Origin: Micromonospora polyrhachis
Lineage (GTDB): Bacteria; Actinomycetota; Actinomycetes; Mycobacteriales; Micromonosporaceae
Reading direction: 5' to 3'
Length of the DNA stretch: 64,000 nt
Assembly: GCF_014203835.1 (NCBI RefSeq)
Contig: NZ_JACHJW010000001.1
Location: forward strand, 3,298,501-3,362,500
The position numbers and the translations under genes were made by a program. The notes under the pieces are model-generated. The model was not told the origin of the DNA. It saw only the letters and a list, made by a program, of their open reading frames with translations, and did no database searches. Shown piece by piece: positions 51,028-60,557 of this stretch; the first letter of the stretch is position 1, and each line of letters starts with the position of its first letter.

Positions 51028-52467
51028 ATGCTCAGCCCTGGTGTCGAGCTCGGCAACCGGTATCGGCTCGACGAGCGGATCGCCAGTGGTGGCATGGGCG
51101 ACGTGTGGCGCGGCACCGACCAGGTGCTCGGCCGTACGGTGGCGGTAAAGAGCCTGCTCCCCGCGCTGCTGGACGAGCCCGGCTTCGCCGAGCGGTTCCG
51201 CGGCGAGGCCCGCACCATGGCGACCATCAACCACCCGGGCGTGGTCGACGTCTACGACTTCGGCAGCGATCAGCAGATCGCCTTCCTGGTGATGGAGTAC
51301 GTCGAGGGCGACGCCCTGTCCCGGACCCTGGGTCGGGTCGGTCGGCTCACCCCGGCCCGCACCATGGCGTTGATGGCCCAGGCGGCCGACGCCCTCCAGG
51401 CCGCCCACGACAAGGGCATCGTGCATCGGGACGTCAAGCCCGGCAACCTGCTGGTCCGGCCGAACGGCACGCTGGTCCTCACCGACTTCGGCATCGCCCG
51501 TTCGGACATGGTCGGGCAGCTCACCGCCGCCGGGTCGGTGCTCGGCACCGCGTCGTACATCTCACCCGAGCAGGCATCGGGCGCGACCGCGACTCCCGCT
51601 TCCGACGTGTACGCCCTCGGCGTGGTCGCCTACCAGTGCCTGGCCGGTCGACGGCCGTTCGAGGGCGACAACCCGCTCGAGATCGCGATGAAGCACGTTC
51701 GGGACCTGCCCCGGCCTCTGCCCGCCGACATCCCACCGGCCATCCGGGCCATCGTCGAACGTGCCCTGGCGAAGGATCCGGCGGCGCGCTGGCCGAGCGC
51801 TTCCGCGCTGGCGGCGGTCGCCCGCCAGGCGGCGGTGGCCAAGGCCGGACCGGCCCCGGTGGTGATACCGGCACAGCCCACCAGCCCACCGAGGTTCGGA
51901 CCGGTCGGCGTGCCGCCCCGCCCCGGCATGGTCAGTGCTCCGCCGGCCCATCCCGGCCCCGGCGTCCCCGGCTCACCGGTGGCGGCCCCCGGCCACGGCC
52001 GGGCGGCACCACCGCGTCCACCGACGGCGGCGACCGGCATGCCGCCGCGACCCCCGATGACCCCAGCGGGACCTGTCTACCCGCCGGTCAGCCCGGTTGC
52101 CGGCGGTCAACCCCGGGGGGCCGCCGCCGTATCGTCCGTGCCGCGCCAGCCGACCCACCAGGGGTACGCTCGCCCGCCGGCCGCCGCACCGGCGGAGCCG
52201 GAGAGCGTCCTCAACCGACCATTGGTGGTCGTGCTCGTGATCGCGGTGGGCGTATTGGTGATGATCTGCGCGGGCGTGATTTCCTATCGGATGACGCAGG
52301 ACGACGCTGCCATTGGTCAAGGCAACCGAAGCGTGTCGATGATGACGGCCAGGTTGCAGATGAGGAGCGAGGGCGACGGATCGCGGATTGAGCCGTACCG
52401 TCAGGTGGAGCGGGCCGCGCGTGCCGGCTGGGCGACGAGACTGAGCGAAGGACGAACGACGAGATGA
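51028..52467 (+). CDS. pknA: Ser/Thr protein kinase PknA
   Basis: The protein has 479 residues. The Hanks-type kinase domain (about 10-270) has the glycine loop RIASGGMGDVWRG, Lys41, HRDVKPGNLL with catalytic Asp135, DFGIAR (153-158) and the ASYISPEQASG activation segment. A Pro-rich juxtamembrane region of about 120 residues is followed by one TM (VVVLVIAVGVLVMICAGVIS, about 399-419) and an extracytoplasmic tail of about 59 residues without PASTA domains. It phosphorylates division and cell-wall proteins. Its stop overlaps the pknB ATG. Confidence 0.94.
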   Translation: MLSPGVELGNRYRLDERIASGGMGDVWRGTDQVLGRTVAVKSLLPALLDEPGFAERFRGEARTMATINHPGVVDVYDFGSDQQIAFLVMEYVEGDALSRTLGRVGRLTPARTMALMAQAADALQAAHDKGIVHRDVKPGNLLVRPNGTLVLTDFGIARSDMVGQLTAAGSVLGTASYISPEQASGATATPASDVYALGVVAYQCLAGRRPFEGDNPLEIAMKHVRDLPRPLPADIPPAIRAIVERALAKDPAARWPSASALAAVARQAAVAKAGPAPVVIPAQPTSPPRFGPVGVPPRPGMVSAPPAHPGPGVPGSPVAAPGHGRAAPPRPPTAATGMPPRPPMTPAGPVYPPVSPVAGGQPRGAAAVSSVPRQPTHQGYARPPAAAPAEPESVLNRPLVVVLVIAVGVLVMICAGVISYRMTQDDAAIGQGNRSVSMMTARLQMRSEGDGSRIEPYRQVERAARAGWATRLSEGRTTR

Positions 52468-54191
52468 CTGCGCAGGCCCGCCTGCTGGGAGGCAGGTACC
52501 AGGTCGGCGAGCTGCTCGGCTATGGCGGCATGGCCGAGGTGCACCGAGGGCGCGACCTCAGACTCGGTCGGGACGTCGCCATCAAGATGCTGCGTACGGA
52601 CCTCGCCCGGGATGCGACCTTCCAGATGCGGTTCCGGCGGGAGGCGCAGAACGCGGCGTCGCTCAACCACCCGGCGATCGTCGCCGTCTACGACACCGGC
52701 GAGGAGACCGCCCCCACCGGCGAGACGATTCCGTTCATCGTGATGGAGTTCGTCAACGGGCGCACGCTCAAGGAGGTGCTCGCCGCCGAGGGGCGGTTGA
52801 TGCCCCGCCGGGTGATGGAGATCAGCGCGGACATCTGCGCCGCGCTGGAGTTCAGCCACCGGCACGGGATCATCCACCGGGACATCAAGCCCGGCAACGT
52901 GATGCTCACCCTGACCGGCCAGGTCAAGGTCATGGACTTCGGTATCGCCCGCGCGTTGGCCAGCGGTGCGACCACGATGACCCAGACGAGTGCGGTGATC
53001 GGCACCGCGCAGTACCTCTCGCCCGAGCAGGCGCGCGGTGAGGCGGTGGACGCCCGCTCCGATGTCTACGCCGCCGGTTGCGTGGTGTTCGAACTGCTCT
53101 GCGGTCACCCGCCGTTCGTCGGGGACAGCCCGGTCAGCGTGGCCTACCAGCATGTGCGGGAGGACCCGCCGACGCCGAGCAGTATCAACCCGGACATCAC
53201 CCCGCCGATCGACGCGATCATCCTCAAGGCGCTGTCGAAGAACCCGCTCAACCGCTACCAGAGCGCCGGCGAAATGCGTGCCGACCTGCTCCGGGCCGCC
53301 ACGGGGCGGCCGGTCATGGCGACGCCGGTCATGCAACACGACGAGACCGTGCCGATGGCCCCCTCCGGCGGGCGGTCGGCTGCCGGAGGTGCCGGCGGAG
53401 GGCGTCCCACCCCGCCCTCGGCTCGGGTGGGCGACGGCCGGCGGCGTACTCCGGCCTGGGTGATGGCCACGCTCAGCGGTCTCGGTGTGCTCGCGGTGAT
53501 CGCCCTGGTAGCCGGTATCGTCCTCTCCAACCAGCCGAAGAATGTCACGGTGCCGACCGTGCTGGACATGTCGCGGGCCGACGCCATCGCCGAACTCACC
53601 AAGGCGAAGTTGCAGTACCAGGTCGGCGAGGAGGAGTTCACCTCCACCTGCAAGAAGGGGTTGGTGACCCGGCAGGACCCGCAGCCCAGCGAAGAGGTCG
53701 CCGAGCAGACCCCGGTCACCATCCGGGTCTGCGGTGGGGCGCCGCAGGTGAAGATCCCCGAGCTGGTCGGCGGGGAGTTCGACTTCGTGGAGGGCCAGCT
53801 CAAGGGCCTGAAGCTCAAGGTCACCCGCAAGGACGTGGAGAACGAGCGGCCAGAGGGCATCGTCGTGAAGCTCTCCCCGGCGCCCGGCGAGATGGTGGCC
53901 GAGAACACGGAGATCATCGTCGAGGTGTCCAAGGGCAACCTCAAGGCGGTACCGGACGTGGTCGACAAGACGGAGCAGGAGGCCAGGGCGGAACTGATCG
54001 CTGCCGGTTTCCGGGTGAGCGTGAAGTACCGGGACTCCAACAAGACCCCGGGTACGGTGCTCGACCAGAGCCCGAACGCCAATCAGAAGCGGCGTACCGG
54101 CACCGTCATCACGATCACCGTCGCTCGCGAGATGCAACCGAGCCAGGGGCCGAGTGGCACGCCGTCGGCGAGCCCACCGGCGGGCGGCTGA
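52464..54191 (+). CDS. pknB: Ser/Thr protein kinase PknB with three PASTA domains
   Basis: The protein has 575 residues. The kinase domain (about 11-275) has LLGYGGMAEVHRG, Lys41, HRDIKPGNVM (Asp140), DFG (158-160) and activation-loop threonines 171 and 173 in TMTQTSAVIGTAQYLSPEQA, the same numbering as the autophosphorylation sites of M. tuberculosis PknB. One TM (VMATLSGLGVLAVIALVAGIV) is followed by three PASTA domains (VTVPTVLDMSRADAIAEL, VKIPELVGGEFDFVEGQL, KAVPDVVDKTEQEARAEL); the mycobacterial protein has four. The PASTA part senses muropeptides or lipid II. It is the last gene of the plus-strand operon. Confidence 0.95.
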   Translation: MTAQARLLGGRYQVGELLGYGGMAEVHRGRDLRLGRDVAIKMLRTDLARDATFQMRFRREAQNAASLNHPAIVAVYDTGEETAPTGETIPFIVMEFVNGRTLKEVLAAEGRLMPRRVMEISADICAALEFSHRHGIIHRDIKPGNVMLTLTGQVKVMDFGIARALASGATTMTQTSAVIGTAQYLSPEQARGEAVDARSDVYAAGCVVFELLCGHPPFVGDSPVSVAYQHVREDPPTPSSINPDITPPIDAIILKALSKNPLNRYQSAGEMRADLLRAATGRPVMATPVMQHDETVPMAPSGGRSAAGGAGGGRPTPPSARVGDGRRRTPAWVMATLSGLGVLAVIALVAGIVLSNQPKNVTVPTVLDMSRADAIAELTKAKLQYQVGEEEFTSTCKKGLVTRQDPQPSEEVAEQTPVTIRVCGGAPQVKIPELVGGEFDFVEGQLKGLKLKVTRKDVENERPEGIVVKLSPAPGEMVAENTEIIVEVSKGNLKAVPDVVDKTEQEARAELIAAGFRVSVKYRDSNKTPGTVLDQSPNANQKRRTGTVITITVAREMQPSQGPSGTPSASPPAGG

Positions 54192-54241
54192 TCCGGGCAG
54201 CCCGCCGGGCGGCTGAGCGAGTTAGCACGACGGGCGGCTGA
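54181..54241. repeat. Three 25-bp-spaced copies of CGGGCGGCTGA
   Basis: CGGGCGGCTGA occurs at 54181, 54206 and 54231 with exact 25-base period and variable sequence between. The first copy contains the pknB stop codon. It probably arose by duplication in the convergent gap between pknB and trpG. Confidence 0.7.
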
Positions 54242-54318
54242 GCCAGTCAGCGCGGCGGGCGGGCGGGCGGCGAGAGGGACCGTCGGCCCGCTCGGGGCGG
54301 GCGACGGTTGCGGCGTGG

Positions 54319-54969
54319 TCAGCCGGCGGCGAAGGCCGCCCGCCGCCGGGCGTCGACCTCGGCGGCCAGGGCGGGGGCTCGGTCCACCGCCGCCGGTAGG
54401 CCACAGCGGGCCAGCCAATTGGCCAGCATCAGATGCCCGCCCTCACTGAGCACCGACTCCGGGTGGAACTGCACCCCCTCGATCGGCAGGGTGCGGTGCC
54501 GCATCGCCATCACCACCCCGGACTCGGTCCAGCCGGTTACCTCGATCTCGTGCGGCAGGGTCGCCGGCAGGACGGTCAGCGAGTGGTAGCGGGTCGCCGT
54601 GAACGGATCGGGCAGGCCGGCAAGTATCCCGGCACCCTTGTGCCAGACCTGTGAGGTCTTGCCGTGTAGCAACTCGGGTGCCCGGTCCACCGTGCCGCCG
54701 AAGGCGGCACCGATGGCCTGGTGGCCGAGGCAGACCCCGAAGATCGGCAGCCTGCCACCGTACTCCCGGATCACGTCGAGGCAGATCCCGGCCCGTTCGG
54801 GCGTACCGGGCCCGGGTGAGAGCAGGATCCCGGCCACGTCCAGCCGATCGATCTCGTCGAGGCCGATCTCGTCGTTACGCCGTACGTCGCACTCCGCGCC
54901 GAGTTGGCCCAGGTACTGCACCAGGTTGAACACGAACGAGTCGTAGTTGTCGATCACCAGGACACGCAT
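54319..54969 (-). CDS. trpG: Glutamine amidotransferase, anthranilate/aminodeoxychorismate synthase component II
   Basis: This 216-residue class I GATase has VLVIDNYDSFVFNLVQYLG, the oxyanion GILLSPGPGTPERAG, the nucleophile GVCLGHQAIGAAFGG (Cys about 79) and the C-terminal VQFHPESVLSEGG with catalytic His and Glu. It supplies ammonia from glutamine to TrpE or PabB for tryptophan or folate. A trpG-annotated gene sits beside pknB in M. tuberculosis also. ATG 54969 starts the domain. It is the last gene of the four-gene minus-strand operon, 4 bases after the small membrane protein. Confidence 0.92.
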   Translation of the reverse strand: MRVLVIDNYDSFVFNLVQYLGQLGAECDVRRNDEIGLDEIDRLDVAGILLSPGPGTPERAGICLDVIREYGGRLPIFGVCLGHQAIGAAFGGTVDRAPELLHGKTSQVWHKGAGILAGLPDPFTATRYHSLTVLPATLPHEIEVTGWTESGVVMAMRHRTLPIEGVQFHPESVLSEGGHLMLANWLARCGLPAAVDRAPALAAEVDARRRAAFAAG

Positions 54970-54973
54970 CGGC

Positions 54974-55276
54974 TCACCTGTTCGGCGTCTTCGAGGGGGG
55001 CGGGGTGTTGTTGCGGGACGTGTCGTACGGGAGGTCGTGCTCGTCGTCGCTGCCCGGGTCGGTACCTCCACCCGGCGCGTCGTTCCCGGTGTCCGGGCCA
55101 CCACCCGGGTTGGTGGAATCCTGTGTCACCTGGACGTCGTCAAACGGCAGTAGCGGTTCGGCCCAGGGGAAGATGACGTACCACAGCAGGGCGACCAGCG
55201 CGGTGGCGATCAGCACCGAGCCGGCCAGTTTGCCGGGCAACCCGAACGGCAGGCGTCGCCAGATCCAGGCGTACAT
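54974..55276 (-). CDS. Small membrane protein between sortase and TrpG
   Basis: The protein has 100 residues. One TM (LAGSVLIATALVALLWYVIFPWAEPLLPF, about 17-45) is followed by an acidic, Gly/Asp/Pro-rich tail that should lie outside the membrane. No family function is known to me. It starts 6 bases after the sortase stop and ends 4 bases before trpG, so it is surely part of the sortase operon and might be an accessory or anchored partner. Confidence 0.75.
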   Translation of the reverse strand: MYAWIWRRLPFGLPGKLAGSVLIATALVALLWYVIFPWAEPLLPFDDVQVTQDSTNPGGGPDTGNDAPGGGTDPGSDDEHDLPYDTSRNNTPPPSKTPNR

Positions 55277-55282
55277 CGCCGA

Positions 55283-56674
55283 TCAGCCTCCCAGTTCGGC
55301 GGGCTGTCCAGCCGACTTCGGCGTGCTGCGAACCAGTTGTGCGTGGATGATCAGACGCTCGTAGTTGTCGAACTTCGGGTTACAGGTGGTCAGCGTGAGC
55401 ATGGCCTTGGTCGGCTTGGCCCCGCTCTTGCCGGGGACCGGCGCGACCACCTCCACCTGGTGCGGCTTGACGACGCGCGACTGTGAGACGCGGTAGATAT
55501 GCCAGTCGGCCTTCGACTCGACGACGACCACGTCGCCGGTGTGTAGCTCGTCGAGCCGCCAGAAGGTGGCCCGGTTGCGGTGCCCCGCCACCGAGAAGTT
55601 GCCCACCTGACCAGGCAGGGCACTGTCCGGGTAGTGGCCGGGTGCGTATCGGATGTCGGCCTGGCCGACACCTTCCACGACGATCCACTGCTTGTCGAGC
55701 TTCGGGATGTAGAGCCCGGCTATCGGCTTACCGGTGACCGGCGGCTTCGGTTTGCCGCTGGGCGCGGTGCTCGCACTCGCGGTCGGCGCGACAGTCGGAT
55801 CCGCCTCCCGGTCCCACTGCTGGTCCAGTATTCCGCGCAGGTCGTCCTGGTGGGCGTTGACGACAGCGGACTTGCCCCAGACCTCGTAGCCGGCGAAGAG
55901 CAGTACGACCAGGCCGAAGGTGATCAGAAGCTCGCCGCTGACCCGGATTCCTGTTCGGATTCGGGAGCCGAGCGTGGGGCGGGTCAGCTCGGAGTAGATG
56001 CTCTTGTAGCCCTCGTCGGTTCGCTGGGGGCGAAGCTTGACCACCCGCTCGCCGCGTCGGGGGCGTACCTCGGACTCGGACTCGGCCTTGGTCGGCGCCT
56101 CGGCGGTCGAGTCGCCACCGGACCGGCGGCGGCCGTGCGTCCCGGCCCTCTCGGTCGTCGCTTGCCGGTCGGCAACGACCGGGATCAGCGCGGTGGACTG
56201 GTCATGGTCGTTGCGGATCGCCGGGATGAGCTGGGTGAACACCTCGGTACGCTGCTCGCCGGGCGAGCTGCTGGGCTGGTCGGTCGGGGCGGTGTGCCGA
56301 GGTGCTTGTCCGCCGCGCGACCCGGCGGAGCGGCCGGGCAACTCATCGTTCGGCGATCCACCACCTCGTCCGTCGGGTGGGGCGGCGGGCCGGTGTCGGC
56401 CATCGCTAGGCCGCCGTCGGGGTGGGCCGTCCGGCCGCGTGGCCCAGTCGCCGCCGTCGCCATGTGCTTCGGGAGTGCCGTGATGTGCCGTGGGGGTACT
56501 GCGATGTGGTGCCGGAGTGCCGTGATGTGCCGTGGGGGCGCTGCGATGTGGTGCCGGAGTGCCGCCGCCCACGCGGGGAATCTGCGCCGTCGGCTCGTCG
56601 GCCGGTGTGCCTCGCCGACGTACCTCGTAGTCGTCCGGGGAGTCGCCCGGGGAGCCGTCCGGTGTCGGTCTCAC
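55283..56674 (-). CDS. Class E sortase
   Basis: This 463-residue protein has a long disordered cytoplasmic N-terminus (about 1-225, rich in Pro, Arg, His and Thr) with a 14-residue imperfect tandem repeat around [14 protein letters not shown], one TM ([21 protein letters not shown]) and a sortase beta barrel. Catalytic residues are His about 365 ([12 protein letters not shown]), Cys about 431 (TLTTCNPKF) and Arg about 440 (NYERLI). Class E sortases anchor LAXTG-type surface proteins in high-GC actinobacteria. GTG 56674 overlaps the DUF881 stop (GTGA), so translation is coupled. Confidence 0.9.
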   Translation of the reverse strand: MRPTPDGSPGDSPDDYEVRRRGTPADEPTAQIPRVGGGTPAPHRSAPTAHHGTPAPHRSTPTAHHGTPEAHGDGGDWATRPDGPPRRRPSDGRHRPAAPPDGRGGGSPNDELPGRSAGSRGGQAPRHTAPTDQPSSSPGEQRTEVFTQLIPAIRNDHDQSTALIPVVADRQATTERAGTHGRRRSGGDSTAEAPTKAESESEVRPRRGERVVKLRPQRTDEGYKSIYSELTRPTLGSRIRTGIRVSGELLITFGLVVLLFAGYEVWGKSAVVNAHQDDLRGILDQQWDREADPTVAPTASASTAPSGKPKPPVTGKPIAGLYIPKLDKQWIVVEGVGQADIRYAPGHYPDSALPGQVGNFSVAGHRNRATFWRLDELHTGDVVVVESKADWHIYRVSQSRVVKPHQVEVVAPVPGKSGAKPTKAMLTLTTCNPKFDNYERLIIHAQLVRSTPKSAGQPAELGG

Positions 56675-57477
56675 TGGGGCACCTGGGCGGAGTGCAGCGC
56701 GGTCGAGCCCTCGAAGGCCGGCACTTTCATGGTGCTGACGGTCTCGCGGTAGCCGAGTTGGTAGTGCTCGACAGCGTCCCGAAACAACTGGACTCCCTGG
56801 GAAGCGGCGAGGGCCCGCTGCATCGCGGCGGGATCACCGATCGCTGTGATCTTGAAGGGTGGTGAGTAGACCCGTCCGTGTAACAGCAACGTGTTGCCCA
56901 CGCAGCGTACCGCGCTGGTGGTGAGTACGCGGACATCCATGATCGACATGGCTTCGGCGCCGCCCGCCCAGAGCGCGTTGACGACCGCCTGTACGTCACT
57001 CTGGTGGACCACGAGATCGTCGTTGGTGGCACCCTCCGGGAGTTCGTCGCTGCCCTGTCGGGGCGCGTCGTTGAGCTCGACGGTGATGCCCGGCCCGGTC
57101 AGCGCGGTCAGGCCGACGGTCTGGTGATTGCTTTTCGCCCGGTCCCGCTGCTCGGCGATCGGCAGGTCTGAGCCGGCAAGCGCCGAGGTCTGCTCTTCGA
57201 CGTGATCGCGGAGGGTGTTGGCGCGAGCTTGGCTGTTGGCGAGTTGGGCCTGGCGATCCTGGATCAGCTGGGCAAGTTGTGGCCGGCGGTCTTCGCGTAG
57301 TGCGGTGCCGCCAGCGGTGGTCGCGGTGGCGGTGAAGAGCAGACCGGCGGCGAAGGCGATCAGCGGTACGCCGATCGACCAGCCGCGGCGGCGCTGTCGG
57401 GGCCGCCTGGGGAGTAGACCCACTGCGACACGCCCGAGCACCTTGCGCCAGGACGCGGCGCCGGTTGTGTACTCCAC
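56671..57477 (-). CDS. DUF881-family membrane protein
   Basis: This 268-residue protein has a basic N-terminus, one TM ([20 protein letters not shown]), a coiled-coil stretch ([26 protein letters not shown]) and the DUF881 domain, with [12 protein letters not shown] and [35 protein letters not shown] 57477 is chosen because GGAGG lies 4 bases upstream; the longer frame would start with a TTG too close to its ribosome site. DUF881 genes flank crgA in actinobacteria and are thought to act in division or envelope assembly; the fold resembles FtsQ/PilO-like partner domains by inference only. Confidence 0.82.
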   Translation of the reverse strand: MEYTTGAASWRKVLGRVAVGLLPRRPRQRRRGWSIGVPLIAFAAGLLFTATATTAGGTALREDRRPQLAQLIQDRQAQLANSQARANTLRDHVEEQTSALAGSDLPIAEQRDRAKSNHQTVGLTALTGPGITVELNDAPRQGSDELPEGATNDDLVVHQSDVQAVVNALWAGGAEAMSIMDVRVLTTSAVRCVGNTLLLHGRVYSPPFKITAIGDPAAMQRALAASQGVQLFRDAVEHYQLGYRETVSTMKVPAFEGSTALHSAQVPQ

Positions 57478-57742
57478 CGAGCCTCCCTCTCCCGAGGTCT
57501 TCCTGCTACCTTGGGGTGTTTCGGACAAACTTCCTGTGTTGTCCTGAATCTATCGCGGCCTGTGATGTCGCAGCGTCATCATGGCGCTTGATCTGTCAAC
57601 CGTACGTACTCAGGTGGCCCCATTCATGGCCTGATCGGCTCGTCCCGACTACGCTAGCTGTCGAACATTATTGGCCATGGACCGTCGCCCCGCGCCCGGT
57701 TGTCAGGCCGGATGAGGATTGCCACCCCCTCGGGAGAGCGTC
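57478..57742. other. Divergent promoter region between DUF881 and crgA
   Basis: 265 bases contain the outward promoters of the DUF881-sortase operon and crgA. No gene and no strong palindrome is seen. Confidence 0.4.
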
Positions 57743-58006
57743 GTGCCGAAGTCTCAGGTCCGTAAGAAGAAGGTGTACACCCCGCCGACGGATGTCCGCC
57801 CGACGGCGACTGCGGCGAGGCAGAAGCCGAGCCCGATCTGGCTGCCGATCGCCGCGGTCACGCTGATCGTCGTCGGTATCGGTTGGTTGGTGGTCTACTA
57901 CCTCTCCGAGACGGCGTACCCCGTCGCGAGCTGGCAGTACTGGAACCTCGCGGTTGGCTTCGGGGCCATGGTCGCCTCGCTGATCCTGCTGTCCCGCTGG
58001 CGTTGA
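57743..58006 (+). CDS. crgA: Cell-division protein CrgA
   Basis: This 87-residue protein has a basic N-terminus (VPKSQVRKKKVYTPP), TM1 (IWLPIAAVTLIVVGIGWLVVYYL), a short YPVASWQYWN loop and TM2 (LAVGFGAMVASLILL). Two TMs and the loop motif are diagnostic for CrgA. It associates with FtsZ, FtsQ, FtsI and PBPs in mycobacteria and delays septation in Streptomyces. GTG 57743 follows GGGAG. It is monocistronic. Confidence 0.95.
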   Translation: MPKSQVRKKKVYTPPTDVRPTATAARQKPSPIWLPIAAVTLIVVGIGWLVVYYLSETAYPVASWQYWNLAVGFGAMVASLILLSRWR

Positions 58007-58130
58007 CCGGGCAGTCGTCGGCATAGTTCCCGGCTCGGCCACGTCACACTCGGCAGAGCCGGTGCTCGGCGTCAATCTCCGCGCATCTTAAGGTGTTCGT
58101 GGGGCGCCGTGCACCGCTGCGACATTACTC

Positions 58131-58150
58131 ACGTTACTGATCGGTAACGT
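58131..58150. promoter_or_regulatory. Operator candidate upstream of the Fe-S oxidoreductase
   Basis: ACGTTAC (58131-58137) and GTAACGT (58144-58150) form a perfect 7-bp inverted repeat with spacer TGATCG. It lies 76 bases before the EtfD-like ATG in an otherwise GC-rich gap. A TTACTCACGTTACT direct half-repeat precedes it. It looks like a TetR-type site, but no regulator gene is adjacent. Confidence 0.65.
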
Positions 58151-58225
58151 AGCGCGTAGGCTGCACCCCATGACCGGAACCCCCGGTCACCCAGCCGCTC
58201 GCCCCGCAGATCGGGAGGCCACCGC

Positions 58226-60412
58226 ATGGGCAGCCTACAGATAGTCACCACGGTCCTCGCGGCCGCCATCACCGCCGTAGCGGTGTACCTGGCGGTCCGC
58301 GCGGTGCTGCGCATGGTGGCCGTCGTACGACTGGGCCAGCCGGACCCCGAGCGGTTCAGCGACAAGGGCACCCGGACCAAGACGATGCTGACCGAGACGG
58401 TCGGCCACACCCGGATGCTCCGGTGGGGCGTCGTCGGTGCGGCGCACTGGTTCGTGATGATCGGCTTCATCGTGCTCTCCACGCTGGTGCTGGAGGCGTA
58501 CTTCGAGGTGGTCAGCCCGACCGCCGGACTGCCGGTTATCGGCCACTGGACGATCTTCGGCCTGGTCACCGAGATCATCGGTGTGTTGGGCATCGTCGGC
58601 ATTCTGGTGCTGATCGGGATCCGACTGGCCAACCGGCCGGCCAACCCCAATCGGCGCTCCCGGTTCACCGGTTCGACCATGTGGCAGGGCTACTTCGTCG
58701 AAGCCGTGGTGCTGGGCGTACTGGTCTTCGGCTTCCTGATTCGGGGCTTCAAGGTCGCCACCGACCACTTCGAGTACCCGCTCTGGGCCACCCCGGTCAG
58801 CCACGCCGTCGGCGCGGTGCTGCCGGCCTGGGAGGGCGGGATCAGCGTCGCCGCCGTCATCAAGATCTGCATCTCGATGACCTGGCTGATCGTCATCGCA
58901 CTGAACGTGACGATGGGCGTCGCCTGGCACCGGTTCTCCGCATTCCCCAACATCTTCTTCAAGCGCAACCCGGGTCGGCCCGGCTCCGGCCTCGGCGCAC
59001 TCCGGCCGATGATGAGCGACGGCAAGCCGCTCGACTTCGAGGAGGCCGACCCGGAGAAGGACCAGTTCGGCGTTGCCCAGGTCGAGCAGTTCACCTGGAA
59101 GGGCCTGCTCGACTTCACGACCTGCACCGAGTGTGGCCGCTGCCAGTCGCAGTGCCCCGCCTGGAACACGGCCAAGCCGCTCTCCCCGAAGCTGCTGGTG
59201 CTGTCGCTGCGCGACCACGCGTACGCCAAGGCGCCCTACCTGCTGGCCGGGGGCGGCAAGGACCTCACCGGTGAGGAGAAGGCCACCGCCGCCCAGCTCG
59301 CCCACATGGACGTACTCGCCCTGGCCGAGGCGGACCGACCGCTGATCGGGAGCGCCGAAGACGGCGGCATCATCGACCCGGACGTGCTCTGGTCCTGCAC
59401 CACCTGCGGTGCCTGTGTCGAGCAGTGCCCGGTCGACATCGAGCACATCGACCACATCGTCGACATGCGCCGCTACCAGGTGCTGATCGAGTCGAGCTTC
59501 CCCTCCGAGGCCGGCGTCATGCTGCGCAACCTGGAGAACAAGGGCAACCCGTGGGGCGCGCCGCCGAACACCCGGGAGGACTGGACCAAGGGGCTGGACT
59601 TCGAGGTGCCCCGGGTCGGCGAGGTCGACGACTTCGAATACCTCTTCTGGGTAGGCTGCGCCGGCGCGTTCGAGGACCGGGCGAAGAAGACCACCCGCTC
59701 CGTCGCCACCCTGCTGCACGAGGCGGGCGTCAAGTTCGCCATCCTCGGCGAGGGCGAGACCTGCACCGGTGACCCGGCCCGCCGGCTCGGCAACGAGTTC
59801 GTCTTCCAGATGCTGGCCCAGCAGAACGTGGAGACCCTCAACGAGGCGTTCGGTGACCGCGAGCCGGCCAAGCGCAAGATCGTCGCTACCTGCCCGCACT
59901 GCTTCAACACCCTGGGCAACGAGTACGGCCAGGTCGGCGGTGACTTCGAGGTCGTACACCACACGCAGCTGCTGGCCCACCTGGTTTCCACCGGCAAGCT
60001 CACCCCGGTCCAGCCGATCGACGGCGGCGTCACCTACCACGACCCGTGCTACCTGGGCCGGCACAACCGGGTCTTCAGCCCGCCTCGGGAACTGCTCGAC
60101 AGCGCGACCCAGGGCGTGACCGAGATGCCACGTAACAGCGAGCGTTCCTTCTGTTGTGGTGCCGGTGGCGCCCGGATGTGGATGGAGGAGCGGATCGGCA
60201 AGCGGATCAACGTCGACCGGGTCGAGGAGGCGCTCTCCACCGGGGCGAAGACCATCGCGGTGGGCTGTCCGTTCTGCACCACGATGCTCAGCGACGGCGT
60301 CACCGGCAAGGGCGTTGCCGAAGAGGTCGAGGTGATCGATGTGGCGACCGTACTGCTCCGCTCGGTCAAGCCCGAGGCGCAGAGCCAGCCCGAGGCGGCC
60401 ACCACCGTCTAG
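58226..60412 (+). CDS. Membrane Fe-S oxidoreductase, EtfD-like (heterodisulfide-reductase type)
   Basis: The protein has 728 residues. The N-terminal membrane part (about 1-240) has about six TMs resembling a nitrate-reductase gamma/HdrE cytochrome b domain. Two 4Fe-4S motifs follow, CTECGRCQSQCP and CTTCGACVEQCP. Two CCG (cysteine-rich) domains include LFWVGCAGAFEDR, CPHCFNTLGNEY, DPCYLGRHN and SFCCGAGGARMW. M. tuberculosis Rv0338c (EtfD) has the same order and passes electrons from ETF, reduced by acyl-CoA dehydrogenases, to menaquinone. The same job is likely here and would serve the acyl-CoA dehydrogenase at 27691. ATG 58226 is used. Confidence 0.87.
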   Translation: MGSLQIVTTVLAAAITAVAVYLAVRAVLRMVAVVRLGQPDPERFSDKGTRTKTMLTETVGHTRMLRWGVVGAAHWFVMIGFIVLSTLVLEAYFEVVSPTAGLPVIGHWTIFGLVTEIIGVLGIVGILVLIGIRLANRPANPNRRSRFTGSTMWQGYFVEAVVLGVLVFGFLIRGFKVATDHFEYPLWATPVSHAVGAVLPAWEGGISVAAVIKICISMTWLIVIALNVTMGVAWHRFSAFPNIFFKRNPGRPGSGLGALRPMMSDGKPLDFEEADPEKDQFGVAQVEQFTWKGLLDFTTCTECGRCQSQCPAWNTAKPLSPKLLVLSLRDHAYAKAPYLLAGGGKDLTGEEKATAAQLAHMDVLALAEADRPLIGSAEDGGIIDPDVLWSCTTCGACVEQCPVDIEHIDHIVDMRRYQVLIESSFPSEAGVMLRNLENKGNPWGAPPNTREDWTKGLDFEVPRVGEVDDFEYLFWVGCAGAFEDRAKKTTRSVATLLHEAGVKFAILGEGETCTGDPARRLGNEFVFQMLAQQNVETLNEAFGDREPAKRKIVATCPHCFNTLGNEYGQVGGDFEVVHHTQLLAHLVSTGKLTPVQPIDGGVTYHDPCYLGRHNRVFSPPRELLDSATQGVTEMPRNSERSFCCGAGGARMWMEERIGKRINVDRVEEALSTGAKTIAVGCPFCTTMLSDGVTGKGVAEEVEVIDVATVLLRSVKPEAQSQPEAATTV

Positions 60413-60557
60413 GACTGGTCCGAAGCCCAGGTTGGCTTGAGGGTTCTCGGCCGAATACTCGGCTGCGGGTGACGCTGGCTCAACCTAGACTCCGATCGGC
60501 GGGCCGATGGGTGCCTGTCGGCAGCCGTCGGTCAACCGATCGGAGATGAGCAGCAGG

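Noticed and set aside
58235-60064. A minus-strand open frame of about 609 codons opposite the Fe-S oxidoreductase
   Set aside because: It is an antisense shadow. The plus strand encodes the intact Fe-S motifs CTECGRCQSQCP and CTTCGACVEQCP.
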